Below are positions 5,033 to 6,909 of a stretch of 6,909 nucleotides of DNA, one piece after another. The position numbers were made by a program, and so were the translations under genes. This DNA comes from Winogradskyella sp. UBA3174 (GTDB lineage Bacteria; Bacteroidota; Bacteroidia; Flavobacteriales; Flavobacteriaceae), in contig NZ_DEXW01000059.1 of assembly GCF_002364335.1 (NCBI RefSeq), positions 1 to 6,909 of the forward strand. The letters run 5' to 3'. Positions within the stretch are counted from its first letter, which is position 1. Each line of letters begins with the position of its first letter. A model generated the notes under the pieces. That model searched no databases, was not told where the DNA came from, and saw only the letters and a list, made by a program, of their open reading frames with translations.

Positions 5033-5516
5033 TATTTTAAACGTTGTAAAAAAAATTACACATGTAAAAGAAGTGCAGGCACATTGTGACATACCTTGTG
5101 GTATATATGATCCTGGTCATGCAATTATAGGATCTTTAACAATAATTCGTATGACTGATTTAATTAACGACCATAGTACTGTAAAACACTCAGTGGATTG
5201 GCATAATGAAGTAAGTAGGTATATTGCCGAAAAAGAACGTCATGCCGCTATTGTTAAACACGAAATACGCATCATTTGGGGTGATTTTTTTAAGGCACCA
5301 CAATTTGCAAAATATCCCGAATTACATGAATTGACCCATAGTATCATGCTGCTTGGCTCTAAGGCAAGACAAGAAGTAAATAAAGATGCTGCTTTACAAT
5401 TACTTGAAAAAGTGAATCGTTTTGCAGAGATATTTTGGGAAATAAAAGGTATTGCTACTAAAAAATCTGTTTGTCCTTACCCGCCTGCATTGGCCGTAAT
5501 TTATCCAGAATTATAA
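5022..5516 (+). CDS. sodN: Nickel superoxide dismutase, proenzyme
   Basis: The enzyme converts superoxide to oxygen and hydrogen peroxide. The diagnostic nickel hook HCDIPCGIYDP is at residues 21-31, preceded by a 20-residue leader that must be removed to expose His1. In mature numbering His1 (amine and imidazole), Cys2 and Cys6 bind nickel, and Asp3 and Tyr9 line the active-site entrance; all are present. The four-helix-bundle body keeps family signatures seen in the Streptomyces enzyme, such as WGDFFKAPQF (86-95), AKYPELHEL and EIFWEIK (136-142). The protein ends about 20 residues beyond the Streptomyces enzyme, with a tail KKSVCPYPPALAVIYPEL that has a third cysteine (C151). The leader has no clear export signal, so the enzyme is probably cytoplasmic. 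The gene overlaps the upstream ORF by 11 bases and shares one base (TAATG) with sodX. NiSOD is uncommon in Bacteroidota to my knowledge. Confidence 0.97.
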   Translation: MLYSILNVVKKITHVKEVQAHCDIPCGIYDPGHAIIGSLTIIRMTDLINDHSTVKHSVDWHNEVSRYIAEKERHAAIVKHEIRIIWGDFFKAPQFAKYPELHELTHSIMLLGSKARQEVNKDAALQLLEKVNRFAEIFWEIKGIATKKSVCPYPPALAVIYPEL

Positions 5517-5809
5517 TGTTAAAACTTTCCATAATAAAAGGATATAGCATGTCTCCTTCATATTCGGAAGGTGATTATATCATATCAATAACTCCAAGAT
5601 TGGTAAATCTAAAGATAGGAGATGTAATTACCTTTAAACATGACACATATGGATATTTAATTAAAGAAATTTATCAAAAAAACAAGACTGGATACTATGT
5701 AAAAGGCATTTACCCTCTGAGTACAAATAGTCAATCTATCGGACTAGTTAAGCCTAGTATGATAAAGGGAAAAGTTATTTTAAAAATTAAACAAAAAAAT
5801 CATGAGTGA
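5516..5809 (+). CDS. sodX: SodN maturation protease (SodX-type, S26 signal-peptidase family)
   Basis: This protease is expected to cut the SodN leader just before His21 so that the nickel hook can form. The S26 nucleophile motif GYSMSPSYSEGD is at residues 9-20 with Ser11 as catalytic serine. Lys50 in YLIKEI, following the IGDVITF strand, is the candidate general base. The YPLSTNSQSIGLV segment matches the family's conserved box near the C-terminus. At 97 residues it has no membrane anchor, unlike ordinary signal peptidase I, which fits a soluble enzyme acting on a cytoplasmic proenzyme. The start at 5516 overlaps the sodN stop by one base; the in-frame ATG at 5471 would add 15 residues inside sodN and is rejected. 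The C-terminal codons overlap the next gene by eight bases. Confidence 0.93.
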   Translation: MLKLSIIKGYSMSPSYSEGDYIISITPRLVNLKIGDVITFKHDTYGYLIKEIYQKNKTGYYVKGIYPLSTNSQSIGLVKPSMIKGKVILKIKQKNHE

Positions 5810-6257
5810 ATCTTGCATACAATATGTCGAATCTGGTTGGAAAGAAAAAACAAATTCAGCAAATCAATTTTTTAATGAAGGTAATTTCAAAAAAGCGCTT
5901 ATAGTTTATGAAGAATCTTTATTTAGAGCAGAAGTTTTGTATGATAATAGATTTAAAGCTATTAATTTAAGTATTCCATACAAGCAAATATTTGCCATAT
6001 CATGTAACAATATTGCTTATACTCATGAAGCAATGGGTGAAATTGAAAAAGGCGAAAAAATGTTACAAAGGGTTATCTATTATTTTTTATTTTTAACAAA
6101 AGAAAGTCAGGGAAATCATTCTATTATTCAAAACGAACTAAAAAGAGCTCTTTTTACTTACACGGATTTTGCAGACCGAAATAACTTAGAAGCTAAAAGT
6201 TATCAAAAAATATTACATAATATTCAAGAGGAATTTAAAGTCAATACTTCCATTTGA
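5802..6257 (+). CDS. TPR-like helical protein, last gene of the NiSOD operon
   Basis: I do not recognise a named family. The 151-residue product has no signal or membrane helix and looks all-helical. Two segments resemble tetratricopeptide repeats: about 14-47 (ANQFFNEGNFKKALIVYEES) and about 62-95 (CNNIAYTHEAMGEIEKGEKM). The rest (100-145) also looks helical. TPR proteins usually bind other proteins, so a chaperone or adaptor for SodN or SodX is a reasonable guess, not a demonstrated role. The ATG lies inside the end of sodX (ATGAGTGA, eight-base overlap), indicating translational coupling and a shared function. Two cysteines (C5, C68) are present but form no metal-binding motif. Confidence 0.82.
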   Translation: MSESCIQYVESGWKEKTNSANQFFNEGNFKKALIVYEESLFRAEVLYDNRFKAINLSIPYKQIFAISCNNIAYTHEAMGEIEKGEKMLQRVIYYFLFLTKESQGNHSIIQNELKRALFTYTDFADRNNLEAKSYQKILHNIQEEFKVNTSI

Positions 6258-6316
6258 CTTAAGTAATAGAAATATTGTTAACTATTAAAATCTAGAACTA
6301 AAAAATCAGTGGCTGC

Positions 6317-6345
6317 AAAAATGTAAAAAAACATAGGGCATTTTT
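6317..6345 (+). terminator. Possible weak terminator of the NiSOD operon
   Basis: AAAAATG (6317-6323) can pair with CATTTTT (6339-6345), with a 15-base loop, and the 3' arm ends in a T-run. It lies about 60 bases after the last gene of the operon. The stem is AT-rich and the loop long, so predicted stability is low. Confidence 0.3.
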
Positions 6346-6624
6346 ATTAACTCCCAAGATCTGTCTTTATTTATAAAGTCCGCTAAATATAAAATTTAAT
6401 ATTTATCTGAAAAATAAAAGCAAAATATTTATATTAACTAAGTTACAAACCGAAACGATAGTGCTTATCTCATGGCCTACGTTTCTTATACAAAACCGTT
6501 AGCAACCATTCAGTGCGCACGCAAATCTCAACGCTATCATCTTTAATTTTACCGATTTTTTAAAACCAAAGTTTGTTACGTTAGAACTCAAAGTATTTCG
6601 CAATGCTGGATTTCTCTCTTATAA

Positions 6625-6686
6625 GCCAAATTAGAGCCTTAGAGATAGCCGTTGCAAGTTTTCTATACAACGTCGGACTTATTCTC
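6625..6686 (+). repeat. 62-bp interspersed direct repeat, copy 1
   Basis: It shares with the copy at 6848, at identical offsets, GCCAAATT (6625-6632), GCCTTAGAGAT (6636-6646) and TCGGACTTATTCTC (6673-6686). The 26 bases between the second and third blocks are poorly conserved. Both copies are exactly 62 bases between these limits with no indel. Confidence 0.7.
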
Positions 6687-6847
6687 TGAGCGTGCAAAGC
6701 ACAACCTTAAACCAATGCTAATGCAATGCAGTCCGTAAATTTCCACCTAGTTTATTTTTTCGGATTTTTTTTTGACTTTTAAGTCAGATAAATTAGAAAA
6801 CTGGACTCGCAAAAAACCAAAATTAACTTTGGACTTGTTGCTGATCC

Positions 6848-6909
6848 GCCAAATTTCTGCCTTAGAGATCTGCATCGCTATCTGGTTAAATAACATCGGA
6901 CTTATTCTC
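6848..6909 (+). repeat. 62-bp interspersed direct repeat, copy 2 (reaches the window end)
   Basis: GCCAAATT (6848-6855), GCCTTAGAGAT (6859-6869) and TCGGACTTATTCTC (6896-6909) repeat copy 1, 223 bases downstream of it. Homology runs to the last base, so the copy may continue beyond the window. It is unrelated to the attC-like repeats B and C. Confidence 0.7.

Larger units (their letters stand above)
6258..6909. other. Non-coding 652-bp region with degenerate repeats
   Basis: No open reading frame of credible length or composition is present on either strand. After the operon come about 60 AT-rich bases, a weak hairpin with T-run, then from about 6470 a stretch that is less AT-rich and repetitive, including TATACAAAACCGTTAGCAACC (6488-6508), which resembles the TATACAACGTCGG part of the later repeat. 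Two 62-bp direct repeats occupy 6625-6686 and 6848-6909. The stretch looks like accumulated remnants of interspersed repeats, not a decayed protein gene. Confidence 0.6.

Noticed and set aside
5471..5515. Upstream start for sodX
   Set aside because: It lies inside the sodN coding end; the ATG at 5516 gives the normal short SodX N-terminus and the common TAATG junction.
6625..6909. CRISPR array
   Set aside because: There are only two diverged copies 223 bases apart, with imperfect identity and no cas genes.

Overview
The base composition (strongly AT-rich), the promoter grammar (a -33 TTTG and a -7 TAnnTTTG element before the gene at 4826), the lack of strong Shine-Dalgarno sequences and the style of the proteins all point to a member of the Bacteroidota, most likely a flavobacterium. 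This is inference from sequence character; there is no rRNA or other taxonomic marker in the window. I see no tRNA, CRISPR array or transposase gene.

Layout. (1) 1-2583 is an envelope-stress-like block on the plus strand: a 72-residue membrane protein, then an ECF sigma factor, a multi-pass membrane protein that is probably its regulator, and a secreted M23 metallopeptidase, the last three packed 1 and 10 bp apart. (2) 2591-4060 looks like a single-gene cassette: a secreted serine hydrolase of the beta-lactamase/penicillin-binding-protein fold, with about 133-bp palindromic repeats on both sides. The window itself begins with the right end of a third copy, so the block at 1-2583 is also bracketed by repeats. 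The repeats resemble integron attC sites in layout (short inverted outer cores, inner stems, variable centre) but not in exact core sequence. (3) 4070-6257 is a metal and oxidative-stress module: a DtxR/MntR-family regulator on the minus strand, divergent from a four-gene overlapping operon on the plus strand. That operon encodes a small His-rich membrane protein, nickel superoxide dismutase (SodN, with the HCDIPCG nickel hook), its maturation protease (SodX, S26 family) and a TPR-like protein. (4) 6258-6909 has no credible gene. It holds a weak terminator-like hairpin and two diverged 62-bp direct repeats, the second running to the last base of the window.

The most interesting part is region 3. 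A 16-bp dyad, GTTAGTCTAATCTAAC, close to the classical DtxR box, lies exactly between the -33 and -7 elements of the promoter that drives the NiSOD operon. The simplest reading is that the divergent regulator, loaded with a metal, represses nickel SOD. That would be a different logic from the Nur (nickel-responsive Fur) control known in Streptomyces. The His-rich membrane protein and the TPR protein, both translationally overlapped with sodN/sodX, are candidates for unassigned nickel-handling or maturation functions. Region 2 is the second point of interest, as a possible integrase-independent or remote-integrase cassette system of Bacteroidota.
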